64,000 nt of DNA from Variovorax ginsengisoli (GCF_030486595.1 NZ_JAUJZH010000010.1:124001-188000), one strand, 5' to 3'; shown: positions 1-8,472, numbered from the stretch's first letter. Made by a program: numbers and translations. Notes: a model not told the origin generated them from the letters alone.

Positions 1-592
1 AGGCGGCAGCGGCGGCGGGTTGCTGCGCGGCCTTGTAGATGCTCTGCTTCGGCTGGGCCATCAGGCGCCGAAGCATGGGCTCGAACTCGCTGATCGGCAA
101 GGTCTCGGCCATCGGGTCGAAGGCCGGGTTGTCGTAGAGCTCGCAGAACTCGGCCGTGCGGTCGAAGCAGGGATGGCTGCGGAAGTTCTCGCGCAGGTCG
201 CGGTCGAGTCCGATGTGGTGGAAGAAGTAGTGGCCCTGGAAGATGCCGTGGTGCGCCACCATCCAGTGGTTTTCCTCGCTCACGAAGGGCTTCAGGATCG
301 CCGCTGCGATGTCGGGGTGGTTCATGGTGCCGAGCGTGTCGCCGATGTCGTGCAGCAGGGCGCACACCACGTACTCCTCGTCGCGGCCGTCGCGCAGCGC
401 GCGGGTGGCCGTCTGCAGCGAATGGCTGTAGCGGTCGATCGGGAAACCGCCGTAGTCGCCCTCGAGGATCTGCAGGTGCTTGATCACGCGCGCGGGCAGG
501 CCCTGCGCGAACTGCATGAATTCGCCGCCGATCAGTTGCCAGTCCTGCTGCGTGCTGTCTTGCATGCGGACGAAATTCGCTCTTGCATTCAT
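1..592 (-). CDS. HD-domain protein, PhnZ/TmpB-like (partial, C-terminus cut by window edge)
   Basis: The frame opens at an ATG ending at 592, behind a GGAG ribosome site, and runs off the left edge after about 197 codons. The fold is an HD domain: a His in a YSHSLQTA segment, an LLHDIGD motif, an NHPDIAAAIL helix, an HHGIFQGHYFF segment and a late CELYDNPAFDP segment. This spacing of His, His-Asp, His, His and Asp is the metal-ligand pattern of HD proteins, and the helices recall the di-iron oxygenases PhnZ and TmpB. The lysine that holds phosphonate in PhnZ is not obvious here, so the substrate is unknown. It could also be a simple phosphohydrolase. It is divergent from a Crp/Fnr gene, with a palindrome between them. 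Confidence 0.75.
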   Translation of the reverse strand, partial: MNARANFVRMQDSTQQDWQLIGGEFMQFAQGLPARVIKHLQILEGDYGGFPIDRYSHSLQTATRALRDGRDEEYVVCALLHDIGDTLGTMNHPDIAAAILKPFVSEENHWMVAHHGIFQGHYFFHHIGLDRDLRENFRSHPCFDRTAEFCELYDNPAFDPMAETLPISEFEPMLRRLMAQPKQSIYKAAQQPAAAAA

Positions 593-646
593 CGTGTGTC
601 TCCGTGGGGTTCGCGGCCCACTGTAGACCCGCACTTGACGTTCAAC

Positions 647-662
647 TGTCAAGAATTTGACA
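647..662. promoter_or_regulatory. Inverted repeat TGTCAA-N4-TTGACA in divergent promoter region
   Basis: Two perfect 6-bp arms, TGTCAA (647-652) and TTGACA (657-662), flank GAAT. A further TTGAC lies at 635-639. The site sits between the HD-domain gene (start 592, minus) and the Crp/Fnr gene (start 704, plus), where a regulator could control both. On the minus strand TTGACA could also act as a -35 box. The arms are in the opposite order to an FNR box, so the neighbouring Crp/Fnr protein is not an obvious binder. Confidence 0.45.
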
Positions 663-703
663 ATTGAGCGCTCTGGTAAACCCCCGGACCCGATCGGAAT
701 TCC

Positions 704-1426
704 ATGCCGCAGCCTCCCGGGCGCCCGCTGTCGGCCGCCCACCGTGCCTCGATGGAGGCCAACCCCTGGTTCGCCTCGATGCCTCGCGCGCAGCGTGAAG
801 GCCTGCTTGCGGCGGCCGAGCTGATCCACCTGCAACGCGGCGCGATGGTGTTCCGCCAGGGCGATCCGGTGCATGCGGCGGGCGGCGGCTTCTACGGCCT
901 GGCGGCCGGCATGATCAAGATCTCGACCCTGCGCCACGATGGCCGCGAGGCAATTCTGGCGGTGCTCGAGCCCGGCAACTGGTTCGGAGAGATCAGCCTG
1001 ATCGACGGCTCGCCGCGCACCCACGATGCCACGGCGCTCAGCGCGCTCGACCTGCTGGTGGTGCCGCACCAGGCCTTCGCGCAGCAGATGCAGGGCGCCC
1101 CCTTCGGGCGGGCGATCGCAGCCCTGCTCGCGGCCCGCGTGCGGGGGCTGTACGGCCTGATGGAAGACGCCACGCTGCGCGGGCTGCGTGCCCGGGTGGC
1201 CCGCCGCCTGCTGGCGCTGGCCCGCGGCGATGCGACCCAGTCGCCCGAGCCGAGGGTTTCGGTGGCGCTGCCGCAGGAAGCGCTGGCGATGATGCTGGGC
1301 GTGACGCGCCAGACCCTGTCGAAGGAACTCAACGCGCTGGCGAGGGAAGGTGCGATCGGGCTGGGCTATGGCCGCATCGAGCTGCTGTCGCCCGCGGCGC
1401 TGCAGCGGATGGGCAACACGGGCTAG
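704..1426 (+). CDS. Crp/Fnr family transcriptional regulator
   Basis: The 240-residue protein has the family layout: an N-terminal cyclic-nucleotide-type beta barrel (about 30-150, with GNWFGEISLIDG as the binding-loop equivalent) and a C-terminal winged helix whose recognition helix lies in LGVTRQTLSKELNAL (about 195-215). There is no N-terminal Cys cluster for an iron-sulfur centre as in FNR, so an oxygen-sensing FNR role is unlikely. The ATG at 704 is taken as the start. It is transcribed away from the HD-domain gene and converges on the ABC-type binding protein gene. Effector and targets cannot be read from the sequence. Confidence 0.88.
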   Translation: MPQPPGRPLSAAHRASMEANPWFASMPRAQREGLLAAAELIHLQRGAMVFRQGDPVHAAGGGFYGLAAGMIKISTLRHDGREAILAVLEPGNWFGEISLIDGSPRTHDATALSALDLLVVPHQAFAQQMQGAPFGRAIAALLAARVRGLYGLMEDATLRGLRARVARRLLALARGDATQSPEPRVSVALPQEALAMMLGVTRQTLSKELNALAREGAIGLGYGRIELLSPAALQRMGNTG

Positions 1427-1440
1427 TGGTCCCTCGCGGC

Positions 1441-1477
1441 GCACAACCTTGTGCCGGCGTCGCCGCTGAACAGCGGC
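1441..1477. other. Two short hairpins between convergent genes
   Basis: The 58-bp gap between two convergent genes holds GCACA-ACCT-TGTGC (1441-1454) and GCCGCT-GAAC-AGCGGC (1462-1477). Neither is followed by a T-run, so a classical intrinsic terminator is not shown. They could end or stabilise either transcript. Confidence 0.3.
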
Positions 1478-1484
1478 CACCCGC

Positions 1485-2648
1485 TCAGCGCAGGATCCGG
1501 CCTTCCTTGGTGATGCTGATCAGGTCGATGCTGCGCCCCGGGTCGCGCAGGCCCGGGCGCAGGTTGATGCGGAAGCCGCCGACGTCGTAGTCCGTCATGC
1601 CGGCCATCGAGCGCTGCAAGGTGGCGGGCGTGTAGGCCTTGCCGGCGCGGCGCACCGCCTCGGCCGCGGCCTTGGTGGCGATGAAGCCCTCAAGGCCCTC
1701 GTACGAAGGCGCCTGGTCCGAGTTCTCGATCGCCGCCAGATACTCCTTGACGATCGGGATCGCCGAGGGCCGCGGCGAAGGCACGACCTGCGAAATCACG
1801 ATGCCGCCGATGTCCTTGCCGAGTTCCGCATAGAGCGGATCGATGCCGACGATCGAGAAGGCCGTGAAGCTGCCGGCGTAGCCGGTCTTTCGGAGCCGGC
1901 GGATGACGTCGGCCGTGGTGCTCGAGAGCGACACCAGCACGATGGCCTGCGGCGACTGCTTCTGGACCGCGGCCAGTGCCGATTCGAGCTTGTCGCCGCT
2001 GGCCGGCACCAGGGCGCTCGCCACCAGCGGCGCCAGCTTGAGATCGGTCATCGCCTGCTGCACGGCGGCCAGGCCGGCGCGGCCCATCGGGTCGTCGTCG
2101 CCGATCAGCGCGATGCGGGTCTGGCCGACCGTTTCGCACTGGCGCACGATCTTGAAGGCCTCGTCCGCCATGCTGGGCCGGACGTGGAACACGTTGGGAT
2201 GCGCGGCGGCGCGCAGGTTGTCGGCCGCCGCGAAAGGCGCGAACAGGATGCTGCCCTGCTTCGCCGCGACCGCCGCGCCGGCGTCGCTGCTGGCGGTGCC
2301 GACGAAGCCGAACAGCATGTCGGCCTTGTGCGTGTCGAGCAGCGCGCGCGCGTTGGCCCCGGCGCGGGTCGCGTCGTAGCCGTCGTCCAGTTGCACCAGC
2401 TTCAGCTGGATTCCGCTGGCGGCGCTGTTCTCGTTGAACTCGGTCGCGTAGAGTCGAGCGCCGGCCGCGAAGGCCAGTCCGATCTCGCTGGCCGCGCCGG
2501 TCAGGGGCACCGATTGGCCGAGAACGACCGTGCGCGCTGCTGCAGCAGCAGGGCGCGGCACAGTCTGGGCCTGGCTGTGGCCGAGGCCTGCGCCCAGCAG
2601 CAGCGCGGCGCCGGAGTTCGCCAGCCAGGTCCTGCGATTCAGCATCAT
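1485..2648 (-). CDS. ABC transporter periplasmic substrate-binding protein, branched-chain amino acid (LivJ-like) type
   Basis: The 387-residue protein starts MMLNRRTWLANSG and continues into a hydrophobic stretch ending near HSQAQT. This is an export signal with a twin-arginine-like RRTWL motif. The mature part matches the Peripla_BP_6/LivJ fold: VVLGQSVPLTGAASEIG at the front, then QLDDGYDATRAGANARALL, and a long C-terminal lobe ending FRINLRPGLRD. No permease or ATPase genes lie beside it, so it is an orphan receptor, which is common in this order. The ribosome site GAAAGG precedes the tandem ATG codons at 2648 and 2645. An AT-rich palindrome lies just upstream. Confidence 0.85.
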   Translation of the reverse strand: MMLNRRTWLANSGAALLLGAGLGHSQAQTVPRPAAAAARTVVLGQSVPLTGAASEIGLAFAAGARLYATEFNENSAASGIQLKLVQLDDGYDATRAGANARALLDTHKADMLFGFVGTASSDAGAAVAAKQGSILFAPFAAADNLRAAAHPNVFHVRPSMADEAFKIVRQCETVGQTRIALIGDDDPMGRAGLAAVQQAMTDLKLAPLVASALVPASGDKLESALAAVQKQSPQAIVLVSLSSTTADVIRRLRKTGYAGSFTAFSIVGIDPLYAELGKDIGGIVISQVVPSPRPSAIPIVKEYLAAIENSDQAPSYEGLEGFIATKAAAEAVRRAGKAYTPATLQRSMAGMTDYDVGGFRINLRPGLRDPGRSIDLISITKEGRILR

Positions 2649-2661
2649 TGGAAGCCTTTCA

Positions 2662-2683
2662 CTACATTTATTAAAAAATGTAG
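2662..2683. promoter_or_regulatory. Perfect AT-rich palindrome upstream of the binding-protein gene
   Basis: CTACATTT (2662-2669) and AAATGTAG (2676-2683) form perfect 8-bp arms around six bases. The element lies 14 bp before the start codon at 2648, beside its ribosome site, and stands out as AT-rich in a G+C-rich chromosome. This is the shape of a repressor operator, and its RNA could also form a weak hairpin. No known regulator site is recognised. Confidence 0.5.
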
Positions 2684-2877
2684 CAACTTTGGCGCCTCCA
2701 GCGAAGGGATTAAGTCACGGTGAGATGGGCATGGAAACCCGACAGGTGGCTGGCGGAACCACCGCGAGTTCCAAATTTGTTAACTTTTGTATTTGAGTTG
2801 TGGCTTTTTGCACAGGGGCCGAGGACTGTCCGCTGGCAACATCCTGGCTGTGCCGGAATAGCTCCGGATGGGATGAA

Positions 2878-3315
2878 ATGAAGCAAACGTCAACTGAAAT
2901 CGCAATGTTGGAAAGCGCGCTGCTGGCCATCGAGAAAGTGCTGGCCCACGCCGACAGCGAACTCCAGGGCACTCTCTACCTTGGGCCGACCGCCAACCTG
3001 CCGCTGGAAGCGCTGCGCACCGCCTCGCAGACCGACGAGCAGCGGTTCCGTGCCAGTGCGGCCCAGACCGCGGCCAACATCTGCCTCAGCTCGGCCGCCG
3101 CCCTGGTCGATGTCAGCCAGGCGCTGCTGAACCGCCGCCGCGACCGCTCGGACCCTGAACTCGAGCGCGAGTGGCAGGCCCTCATCACGCACACCAAGAT
3201 CGCAAGCCGCTCGGCCTATCGCGCCGCGCTCATCATGGCGGCGCAGAAGAACCTGCTGCAGGCGCAGGGCGTGGAGCCCACGCCGGCGGGCCAGTTGCCC
3301 AGCCTCGCGCACTGA
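2878..3315 (+). CDS. Conserved hypothetical helical protein
   Basis: I do not recognise this gene. From the ATG at 2878 it encodes 145 residues, almost all predictable helix (MLESALLAIEKVLAHAD, then FRASAAQTAANICLSSAAALVDVSQALL). There is no signal peptide, membrane span or known motif. A GTG at 2800 would add 26 residues, but that extension (CTGAEDCPLATSWLCRNS) does not look like the rest of the protein and the ATG is preferred. It is divergent from the binding-protein gene and convergent with trmB. The amphipathic helices could suggest a phasin-like or regulatory role, but nothing specific supports that. Confidence 0.6.
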   Translation: MKQTSTEIAMLESALLAIEKVLAHADSELQGTLYLGPTANLPLEALRTASQTDEQRFRASAAQTAANICLSSAAALVDVSQALLNRRRDRSDPELEREWQALITHTKIASRSAYRAALIMAAQKNLLQAQGVEPTPAGQLPSLAH

Positions 3316-3329
3316 AGGCCGAGCGCCGT

Positions 3330-4082
3330 TCAGCGGCGCTCGAACACCACGTCCCAGACGCCGTGGCCCAGCTTGAGGCCCCGGTTCTCGAACTTGGTCA
3401 GCGGCCGGTAGTCCGGCTTCGGCGCATAGCCCTCGGCGGTATTGCGCAGCAGCGGCTCGCCCGACAGCACCTCGAGCATCTGCTCGGCGTAGGGTTGCCA
3501 GTCGGTGGCGCAGTGCAGGTAGCCGCCGGGCGCCAGCCGATCAGCCAGCTTGCGCACGAAGGGCGGCTGGATCAGGCGGCGCTTGTTGTGCCGGGTCTTG
3601 TGCCAGGGGTCCGGAAAGAACACGTGCACGCCCGCCAGCGACGCCGGCGGCAGCATGTGGTCGAGCACGTCGACCGCGTCGTGGGCGCAGATGCGGATGT
3701 TCTGCAATTGCTGTTCGCCGATGCGCTTGAGCAGCGCACCGACACCGGGTTCATGCACCTCGCAGCAAAGGAAGTTCTTCTCGGGCATCAGGGCCGCGAT
3801 GTGCGCCGTCGCCTCGCCCATGCCGAAGCCGATTTCGAGCACGGTCGGGGCCTGGCGGCCGAAAGCGGCCGCGAAGTCCAGCGCTTCGGCACGGTAGGGA
3901 AGCAGGAAGCGCGGCCCGAACTGCTCGTAGGCCCGGGCCTGGCCTTCGGTGGTGCGGCCGCCGCGCTTGACGAAGCTCTTCAGCCGGCGGTGCAGCGGAT
4001 GCGCCTCGCCGGTGGGTTTGTCGCCCGCGGGCGCATCGGCCGGTGGGTCGGAGGGGAGGTCGGTGGGGGAACTGGGAGTCAC
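3330..4082 (-). CDS. trmB: tRNA (guanine-N7-)-methyltransferase
   Basis: This protein uses S-adenosylmethionine to methylate G46 of tRNAs at N7. The SAM-binding motif [14 protein letters not shown] lies near residue 80 and the family signature [16 protein letters not shown] near 155. A GTG at 4082 is chosen as start because it overlaps the gluQ stop as GTGA, giving 250 residues. Starting at the ATG at 4121 would add 13 residues inside gluQ. The N-terminal Pro/Ser/Asp-rich tail is not conserved in the family. It is the last gene of an apparent FAD oxidoreductase-gluQ-trmB unit, so two of the three genes act on tRNA. Confidence 0.93.
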   Translation of the reverse strand: MTPSSPTDLPSDPPADAPAGDKPTGEAHPLHRRLKSFVKRGGRTTEGQARAYEQFGPRFLLPYRAEALDFAAAFGRQAPTVLEIGFGMGEATAHIAALMPEKNFLCCEVHEPGVGALLKRIGEQQLQNIRICAHDAVDVLDHMLPPASLAGVHVFFPDPWHKTRHNKRRLIQPPFVRKLADRLAPGGYLHCATDWQPYAEQMLEVLSGEPLLRNTAEGYAPKPDYRPLTKFENRGLKLGHGVWDVVFERR

Positions 4083-4993
4083 GGCGGCGGATTGTAGAGA
4101 CCGCGCCATTCGACCACCCATGAGGCGAGCGCTTCGGCCGGCGCGGCGGCGGCCGCCGGCCGCAGCCCGAGCACCTGTGCTGCGCTCTGCAGCGCCGCCA
4201 GCGCCTCTGCCGGCGTCGCCGTGGCGAGCGCTTGGGCGCCGTTCTGCTTGGACAGCTTGTTGCCGTCGGCGGCGAGCACCAGCGGCGTATGGAGGTAGCT
4301 CGGCGTCGGCAGTCCGAGGGCCTGCTGCAGCAGGATCTGGCGTGCCGTGTTGTCCGCCAGGTCTTCACCGCGCACCACGTCGGTCACGCCCTGGTCGGCG
4401 TCGTCGACCACCACCGCGAGCTGGTAGGCCCACGGCCCGTCGGCGCGCTTGAGAACGAAGTCGCCGACCTCCCGGCCGACCGCCTGTTGCCGGGCGCCGA
4501 GACGGCGGTCGTTCCATTGCAGCAGGCCGGCGCCTCGAGCGGCTTCGAACTTCGAGGTCGCGAAGCGCCAGGCCCGTGGCGGCTTGCCGTGCAGGCCGTC
4601 GCGGCAGGTCCCGGGGTAGACCCGTTCGCCATGGCGTGCATGCGCGATGCCGCGGGCGGCCAGTGCCTGCTCGATGTCCTTGCGTGAACAGCCGCAGGGG
4701 TAGGCCCATTGCGCGGCCACGAGGCGATCGAGCGCGTCCTGGTAGAGGCCCGTGCGGCGGGTCTGCCACTCGGGCGCTTCGTCCGGGAGCAGCCCGCAGG
4801 CGGCCAGCTGCGCGAGGATGCGCTGGTCCATGCCGGGCAGGCAGCGTTCTGTGTCGGCATCCTCGATGCGCACCAGCCAGCGTGCCTGCGGGCCGCGGGC
4901 CCGGACATCGAGCCAGCTGGCCAGCGCCGCGACCAGCGAGCCGGCATGCAGCGGCCCGGTTGGCGAAGGCGCGAAACGGCCGATCCGGCGCAT
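4079..4993 (-). CDS. gluQ: Glutamyl-Q tRNA(Asp) synthetase
   Basis: This class I synthetase paralogue attaches glutamate to the queuosine base at position 34 of tRNA(Asp). It begins [19 protein letters not shown], where LHAGS is the HIGH-type motif (His16). The KMSKS equivalent KLSKQNGA lies near residue 245. The CGC pair followed later by YPGTC is the zinc-binding set seen in GluQ. At 304 residues it has the catalytic core but no anticodon-binding domain, as expected for this family rather than GltX. It lies 16 bp after the FAD oxidoreductase and overlaps trmB. Confidence 0.93.
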   Translation of the reverse strand: MRRIGRFAPSPTGPLHAGSLVAALASWLDVRARGPQARWLVRIEDADTERCLPGMDQRILAQLAACGLLPDEAPEWQTRRTGLYQDALDRLVAAQWAYPCGCSRKDIEQALAARGIAHARHGERVYPGTCRDGLHGKPPRAWRFATSKFEAARGAGLLQWNDRRLGARQQAVGREVGDFVLKRADGPWAYQLAVVVDDADQGVTDVVRGEDLADNTARQILLQQALGLPTPSYLHTPLVLAADGNKLSKQNGAQALATATPAEALAALQSAAQVLGLRPAAAAAPAEALASWVVEWRGLYNPPP

Positions 4994-5009
4994 CGGTCCG
5001 GCGAGCGGA

Positions 5010-6080
5010 TCAGGCCAGCTTGAGCGCCAGCGTCAGGCCGGAGAGGAAGGCGTCCTCGACCCGATGGCCGGTGCACCAGTCGCCGGCGATGCCGATGCGG
5101 GCCTTGGCGTCCCACAGGTGCGGCTTGCCCACCGGCACCTGGGTCTGTGCCTCGGGCCAGCAGCGGGCCTGCGCGTGCGAAGGCTCGGCGCGGATGCCGG
5201 TGATCTCGGCGAAGGCGCGCAGCAGCTTGGCCTCGACCCGCGCGGCGTCGTCGCGCAGGTGCTCCTGCGACCAGGCGGCGCTGGCCTGCAGGGTCCAGCG
5301 CTCGATCGGATCGCGCCCGGGCTTGGAAGATTCGCGCGCCAGCCAGGCCACGCGATGGTGGGTGCTGCGGGCGGCATTCCATTGCGGCCCCAGGTGCGAC
5401 AGCGTCGGCTGGTTGGCCTGTGGAAAGGCGATCATCAGCGTCCAGCAGGGCGCGATGCGAACCGGCTCGATCCGGCGGCTGAGGTCGGCGGACAGTCCGC
5501 CGTCGCCCAGCAGCGCGCGGGCGCGCGCCGGCGGCACTGCCAGCAGCACCGCGTCGAACCCGGAATAGACATGCTGCGAGTCGTCGGCACCGGCCGTGCG
5601 CAGCTGCCAGCGCCGGCCGTCGAGGGCGTCGCGCTCGATCTGCGTCACGTGGGTGCCGGTCAGCAGCGCGTCGCCGAGGGGCTGGGCCCAATGCGCGACC
5701 AGCGCATCCATGCCGGGCTGGGCGACGAAATGCGGTTCGCGCGCCGGCAGGGCGGCCTCGGCGACCCGGCCGTGGGCGTCGAGCACGCGCACCAGGTTGG
5801 CGCTCCAGGGCTTGCAGATCTGGGGGGTGGTTTCCAGCACCCGTGCGAAGCGCGGATCGCGCACCGTGAAGTACTGGGCGCCGCTGTCGAAGCGGCCGAA
5901 GGGCGTGGACTCGCTGGCCATGCGGCCGCCGGCGGCGGCTTCGCGTTCGAACACCGTCACGCGGTGGCCGGCCTGCAGCAGCGTTCGGGCACAGGCCACG
6001 CCGGCGATGCCGGCGCCGATGACGGCGTAGTGGCGGGAGGCGGGGGATCGGTGGCGGTCGGCGTCGGGGCGCAGTGTCAT
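5010..6080 (-). CDS. NAD(P)/FAD-dependent oxidoreductase, renalase/amine-oxidase-like
   Basis: The 356-residue protein opens with a dinucleotide-binding motif, [18 protein letters not shown], followed by the glycine-rich GGRMASES segment typical of flavin monoamine-oxidase-type proteins. Near the C-terminus [19 protein letters not shown] is the second FAD-contact motif of this family. No signal peptide is seen, so it is cytoplasmic. The substrate is not predictable. In this order such genes are usually annotated only as FAD-dependent oxidoreductase. It leads the gluQ-trmB unit and follows the LysR gene by 42 bp on the same strand. Confidence 0.85.
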   Translation of the reverse strand: MTLRPDADRHRSPASRHYAVIGAGIAGVACARTLLQAGHRVTVFEREAAAGGRMASESTPFGRFDSGAQYFTVRDPRFARVLETTPQICKPWSANLVRVLDAHGRVAEAALPAREPHFVAQPGMDALVAHWAQPLGDALLTGTHVTQIERDALDGRRWQLRTAGADDSQHVYSGFDAVLLAVPPARARALLGDGGLSADLSRRIEPVRIAPCWTLMIAFPQANQPTLSHLGPQWNAARSTHHRVAWLARESSKPGRDPIERWTLQASAAWSQEHLRDDAARVEAKLLRAFAEITGIRAEPSHAQARCWPEAQTQVPVGKPHLWDAKARIGIAGDWCTGHRVEDAFLSGLTLALKLA

Positions 6081-6122
6081 GGCAGTCTCTCGGTTGTTGC
6101 CATGTGACTCTAACCGGGTTGG

Positions 6123-7076
6123 CTAGCGCCCACGGTGGCGTTCGAGCAAGGCGCGGCGCGTGCCTTCGTTGTCGAAGCGCTCCAGCCACCACTGCATCGC
6201 GCGGCCCGGGCTGCCGGCGCTGCGCACCCGCCAGGCGCAGTGCATGGTCGCGATCGGCAGCACCCGCTCGGTCTTGCGTTCGACCAGGTGGCCGGCCTCG
6301 ATGTACGGGCGCGCCATCGGCTCCGGCAGGAAGCCGCCGCCCAGCCCGTGCAGCTGGGCCGCCAGCTTGGCCTGCATGGTCGGCACCGTGAGCACGTCCT
6401 GGCCGCCGACCAGGTTGACCGTCATGCTCGGCCCCGAGCGCGACGAATCGGCCGCGGCCACCGCGCGATGCTGGCGCAGGACGTCGTCGCTGAGCGGTTC
6501 CGGGAGCCGGGCCAGCGGATGGTGCGGCGCCACCGCATAGACGAAGAGCAACTGGCCCAGCGGCCGGCTGCGGATCCCGGTGGCGGTGAAGGCCAGGCTG
6601 GCGGCATCGAGCACCGCGCCGACCGCCAGATCTGCCTCGCCGCTGGTCAGGGCCTCGATCGTGCCGAGCAGGGTTTCGTCGCGCAGCTTGAGCCGCGTCG
6701 GCGGCTCCAGGGCATAGAAGGCGCTGACCAGGTCGAGCAGCGGGTCGCGCGCGATCACGCTGTCGACCGCGATCGTCAGCATCGGTTCCCAGCCGGTGGC
6801 GATGCGCTTGACCCGGTTGGCGACCGAATCGATCTCGCCCAGCAGGCGGGACGATTCGCGCAGCAGCTCGACGCCGGCCTCCGTCACTCGCGCCTGGCGT
6901 CCGCTGCGGTCGAACAGCAGCACGTCGAGCGCGTCCTCGATCAGCCGCACCCGGTAGCTCAGGGCGCTCGGCACCAGGTTCAGCGAGCGGGCGGCAGCGG
7001 CGAAGCTGCCGGTGCTGGCCACGGTCTGCAGCATGGCCAGGGCATCGGGCGTCAGCACGTCACGGGCAGTAGGCAT
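6123..7076 (-). CDS. LysR family transcriptional regulator
   Basis: The protein has 317 residues. The N-terminal winged helix (about 10-70: LAMLQTVASTGSFAAAARSLNLVPSA) is a standard LysR DNA-binding domain, and the remaining 230 residues form the periplasmic-binding-like effector domain. It is divergent from the pirin gene at 7222, with a perfect LysR-type palindrome in between. The natural guess is that it regulates itself and the pirin-DoxX-flavodoxin genes. Similar LysR proteins beside DoxX and pirin genes respond to quinone or electrophile stress in other bacteria, but the ligand here is unknown. Confidence 0.92.
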   Translation of the reverse strand: MPTARDVLTPDALAMLQTVASTGSFAAAARSLNLVPSALSYRVRLIEDALDVLLFDRSGRQARVTEAGVELLRESSRLLGEIDSVANRVKRIATGWEPMLTIAVDSVIARDPLLDLVSAFYALEPPTRLKLRDETLLGTIEALTSGEADLAVGAVLDAASLAFTATGIRSRPLGQLLFVYAVAPHHPLARLPEPLSDDVLRQHRAVAAADSSRSGPSMTVNLVGGQDVLTVPTMQAKLAAQLHGLGGGFLPEPMARPYIEAGHLVERKTERVLPIATMHCAWRVRSAGSPGRAMQWWLERFDNEGTRRALLERHRGR

Positions 7077-7084
7077 GGGGCTCG

Positions 7085-7107
7085 ATCATTCAAAAAAATT
7101 GAATGAT
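7085..7107. promoter_or_regulatory. Probable LysR-binding palindrome (T-N11-A type)
   Basis: Perfect 9-bp arms ATCATTCAA (7085-7093) and TTGAATGAT (7099-7107) flank five A residues. The centre contains a T-N11-A core as in LysR-type boxes. It lies 8 bp upstream of the LysR start at 7076 and 114 bp upstream of the pirin gene, so it fits autoregulation and divergent control. Confidence 0.7.
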
Positions 7108-7221
7108 GCCATCAAAGCCGAGCGCTTTCAGGGCCTGCCCCGGACCCTAAAGTTGAGGCATCCGCTGCGCACAGGGCGCGGCATTTCGGAAGGCCCTTCA
7201 TGAGAGGGCAGGAGTTCGACG

Positions 7222-7923
7222 ATGTTGCAGGTTCGCAAATCCCAGGAACGCGGTTATGCCGATCACGGCTGGCTGCGCTCCTTTCACAGCTTCTCTTTCG
7301 CAGGCTACTACGATCCGGCCCACATGGGCTTCGGCAATCTGCGCGTGATCAACGAGGACCGGGTCGCCGCCGGCGCCGGCTTCGGGACCCATGGCCACAA
7401 GGACATGGAGATCATCAGCTATGTCCTTTCCGGCGAGCTGGCGCACAAGGACAGCATGGGCAACGTGGAGTCGATCCCGCCCGGCGACGTCCAGCGCATG
7501 AGCGCGGGCCGCGGCGTGATGCACAGCGAGTTCAACCACAAGGCCGACGAGACCACGCACTTCCTGCAGATCTGGATCGAGCCGAACGTGCGCGGCATCG
7601 CGCCGGGCTACGAGCAGAAGACCTTCCCAGCCGAACAGAAGCGCGGCAGGCTGCGCCTGGTCGCGTCGCCCGACGGTGCCGACGGCTCGGTGCTGCTGCA
7701 TGCCGACGCCCGCCTGTTCGCGGGCCTGCTCGACGGCGACGAACAAGCCAGCCTGGCGCTGGACCCGAAGCGCAAGAGCTACGTGCACCTGGTGCGCGGC
7801 GAACTCGAAGCGAATGGCACGAAGCTCGCTACCGGTGACGCTGCGCTGATCGAAGGCGAAAGCCGGCTGACGCTCGGTGCCGCCAAGGATGCCGAAGTGC
7901 TCGTATTCGATCTCGCAGCCTGA
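7222..7923 (+). CDS. Pirin family protein (YhhW-like bicupin)
   Basis: The 233-residue length matches the short pirins such as E. coli YhhW, a quercetin 2,3-dioxygenase in vitro. The N-terminal cupin shows the metal ligands: GTHGHKDMEIISYV supplies two His, and RGVMHSEFNH supplies His and Glu. The C-terminal cupin (about 145-233) lacks a clear metal set, as in YhhW. It starts at the ATG at 7222 behind a GGAG-like site (7208-7213) and leads a same-strand run of pirin, DoxX, flavodoxin and a second pirin. It is probably cytoplasmic. The physiological substrate of this family is unclear. Confidence 0.9.
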   Translation: MLQVRKSQERGYADHGWLRSFHSFSFAGYYDPAHMGFGNLRVINEDRVAAGAGFGTHGHKDMEIISYVLSGELAHKDSMGNVESIPPGDVQRMSAGRGVMHSEFNHKADETTHFLQIWIEPNVRGIAPGYEQKTFPAEQKRGRLRLVASPDGADGSVLLHADARLFAGLLDGDEQASLALDPKRKSYVHLVRGELEANGTKLATGDAALIEGESRLTLGAAKDAEVLVFDLAA

Positions 7924-7959
7924 GATCCAACTTTTTTTCAACCTAGAGGAGTCCATCCC

Positions 7960-8397
7960 ATGTCCACCACCACCGCCCCCTACGCCGCCGCGCCCAGCGC
8001 CGGCGCCTCGCAAGACGCGCTCGCGCTGCTCGGCCGCGTGCTGATCGCCTTGCTCTTCGTGCCGGCCGGCTTCGGCAAGATCGGCGGCTTCGCCGGCGTC
8101 GTCGGCTACATCGGCGCCGTCGGCCTGCCGATGCCGCAGCTCGGCGCTGTCATCGCGATCGCCGTGGAACTCGGTCTCGGCCTGCTGCTGCTGGTCGGCT
8201 ACAAGACGCGCATCGTGTCGATCGTGCTGGCCGTGTTCACGGTCGCGACGGCGGTGTTCTTCCACAACTACTGGGCCATGCCCGCCGACAAGGCGTACGT
8301 GAACCAGCTGATGTTCTTCAAGAACATCGCCATCGCCGGTGGTCTGCTCGCGATCGCCGCCCTCGGCGCCGGTCGGTTCTCGATCGACCGGAAGTAG
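7960..8397 (+). CDS. DoxX family membrane protein
   Basis: The 145-residue protein has four predicted membrane spans. The family signature is in the first, LLGRVLIALLFVPAGFGKIGGFAG. The second is AVIAIAVELGLGLLLLVGY, and the other two follow KTRIVS and the FHNYW loop. A strong AGAGGAG site precedes the ATG. DoxX proteins sit in the inner membrane and are linked to quinone or thiol redox homeostasis, although no single activity is settled. It starts 36 bp after the pirin gene and is probably cotranscribed. Confidence 0.9.
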   Translation: MSTTTAPYAAAPSAGASQDALALLGRVLIALLFVPAGFGKIGGFAGVVGYIGAVGLPMPQLGAVIAIAVELGLGLLLLVGYKTRIVSIVLAVFTVATAVFFHNYWAMPADKAYVNQLMFFKNIAIAGGLLAIAALGAGRFSIDRK

Positions 8398-8407
8398 TCC
8401 TCGCCCC

Positions 8408-8430
8408 AGCCCGGCCGCGCCGGCCGGGCT
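8408..8430. other. Nine-bp hairpin after doxX
   Basis: AGCCCGGCC (8408-8416) and GGCCGGGCT (8422-8430) form a perfect stem with a five-base loop, 10 bp after the DoxX stop. No T-run follows, so this is a transcript-stabilising or factor-dependent stop candidate rather than a proven terminator. Confidence 0.45.
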
Positions 8431-8472
8431 ATTGCGTACGATGCGCGATTGTTTTCTTCCAGGAAGTATTCG

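Noticed and set aside
20..667. A plus-strand frame opposite the HD-domain gene
   Set aside because: The minus-strand protein has clear metal-ligand motifs, while this frame has none.
2800..2877. GTG start at 2800 for the small hypothetical gene
   Set aside because: The extra 26 residues are Cys/Trp-rich and unlike the helical remainder, and no ribosome site precedes it. The ATG at 2878 is preferred.
5569..5582. ATAGACATGCTGCG as a possible integration or promoter site inside the FAD oxidoreductase gene
   Set aside because: It is ordinary coding sequence with no repeat or boundary change around it.
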